A stretch of 6,386 bases of DNA, from NCBI GenBank assembly GCA_021799945.1, contig JAJYZK010000192.1:1-6386 (forward strand), in the 5' to 3' direction. Below the pieces are notes generated by a model that saw only the letters and a program-made list of their open reading frames with translations, was not told the DNA's origin and did no database searches. The position numbers were made by a program, and so were the translations under genes. Shown here one piece after another: positions 5,995 to 6,386 of this stretch (the stretch's first letter is position 1; each line of letters opens with the position of its first letter). Origin of the DNA: Acidobacteriota bacterium (GTDB lineage: Bacteria; Acidobacteriota; Terriglobia; Terriglobales; Acidobacteriaceae).

Positions 5995-6386
5995 CCGCGC
6001 GGGAACTGTAATAGTCGTTGTAGGCGCGGCCGTAGTATTCGGCGTAGTCGGAGGATTGCAGGTCCACCTCATTCAAGACCACGCCGAGCAGTTGCGCTCC
6101 GGAGCGGAGCAGAATCTCGCTGGCCCGGGCCACAACATTTCTGGAGGCCTGGCCGTAGCGCAGAACCATCACGACGCCGTCGCTGGAGCCCACCAGGACC
6201 GTGGCGTCGGTGACCGTGAGCACCGGCGGGGTATCGATCAGGATGAAGTCGTAGTCCGAGCGAAGATCGCCGATCAGCTGTTTCATCTGCTGCGAGCCGA
6301 GCAGCTCCGCCGGCATGGGAGCGATCGGCCCGGCCGGCAAAATATGCAGGGAAGGCAAGGCGCGCAGGGGCGTGATCGCGTCCTCC
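5981..6386 (-). CDS. Bacterial tyrosine kinase (Wzc/CpsD type), C-terminal part only
   Basis: Autophosphorylating P-loop tyrosine kinase of exopolysaccharide export, which in this family controls polymer length and secretion at the inner membrane. Only the last 134 residues are in the window, and the frame is open to the right edge. Visible are LHILPAGPIAPMPAELLGS (13-31 of the fragment), typical of the segment before the helix preceding Walker B; FILIDTPPV (47-55), the Walker B motif with D51; and LLGVVLNEVDLQ (99-110), the usual last strand. Walker A and A' and any membrane-spanning Wzz domain lie outside. The C-terminus is the expected tyrosine cluster: YAEYYGRAYNDYY (114-126) has six tyrosines in 13 residues and is followed by an acidic end, DIED. 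Such clusters are the autophosphorylation sites of these kinases. The stop codon overlaps a TTG of the glycosyltransferase frame, consistent with one transcript. Whether this is a one-piece Wzc-like protein or a separate CpsD-like kinase cannot be decided here. Confidence 0.9.
   Translation of the reverse strand, partial: EDAITPLRALPSLHILPAGPIAPMPAELLGSQQMKQLIGDLRSDYDFILIDTPPVLTVTDATVLVGSSDGVVMVLRYGQASRNVVARASEILLRSGAQLLGVVLNEVDLQSSDYAEYYGRAYNDYYSSRADIED

Noticed and set aside
1..6386. A previously undescribed defence, mobile or RNA-based system
   Set aside because: Every substantial coding region belongs to a known polysaccharide or heptose family. I saw no repeat array, transposase, reverse transcriptase, nuclease or structured RNA, and no gap longer than about 230 bases.

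Overview
The window is a GC-rich piece of a bacterial chromosome devoted to surface polysaccharide and LPS precursor synthesis. ADP-heptose genes point to a Gram-negative (diderm) bacterium. The GC-rich codons, weak Shine-Dalgarno sites and the style of the flippase and the tyrosine-rich kinase tail recall Acidobacteriota. That assignment is an impression from protein flavour, not a proof. I see no tRNA, rRNA, CRISPR array, transposase, phage gene or toxin gene.

Layout from left to right: (1) 1-1206, minus strand, most of hldE, a bifunctional heptose kinase/adenylyltransferase whose last ~70 residues lie off the left edge. (2) 1207-1327, a divergent intergenic region with an exact TATAAT on the minus strand and a perfect 11-bp tandem duplication that doubles the gmhB start codon. 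(3) 1328-1924, plus strand, gmhB, the heptose-bisphosphate phosphatase that acts between the two HldE reactions. (4) 2028-3413, minus strand, a Wzx-like polysaccharide flippase, convergent with gmhB. (5) 3644-4654, plus strand, galE-type UDP-hexose 4-epimerase, divergent from the flippase. (6) 4659-5903, minus strand, a GT4-like glycosyltransferase that converges on galE with only 4 bp between stop codons. (7) 5981-6386, minus strand, the C-terminal third or less of a bacterial tyrosine kinase (Wzc/CpsD type) running off the right edge, directly upstream of and probably co-transcribed with the glycosyltransferase.

How they fit together: HldE and GmhB supply three of the steps to ADP-heptose (kinase, phosphatase, adenylyltransferase). 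GalE supplies a UDP-sugar, the glycosyltransferase builds the glycan, the flippase moves the lipid-linked unit across the inner membrane, and the tyrosine kinase controls polymer export or chain length. The orientation is - + - + - -, so almost every gene is its own transcription unit, which is unusual for a polysaccharide locus.

I found no convincing undescribed system. The best second-look items are two small direct duplications, each placed on a gene start or gene junction, a TTG start for the glycosyltransferase, and details of the GalE and GmhB active sites.
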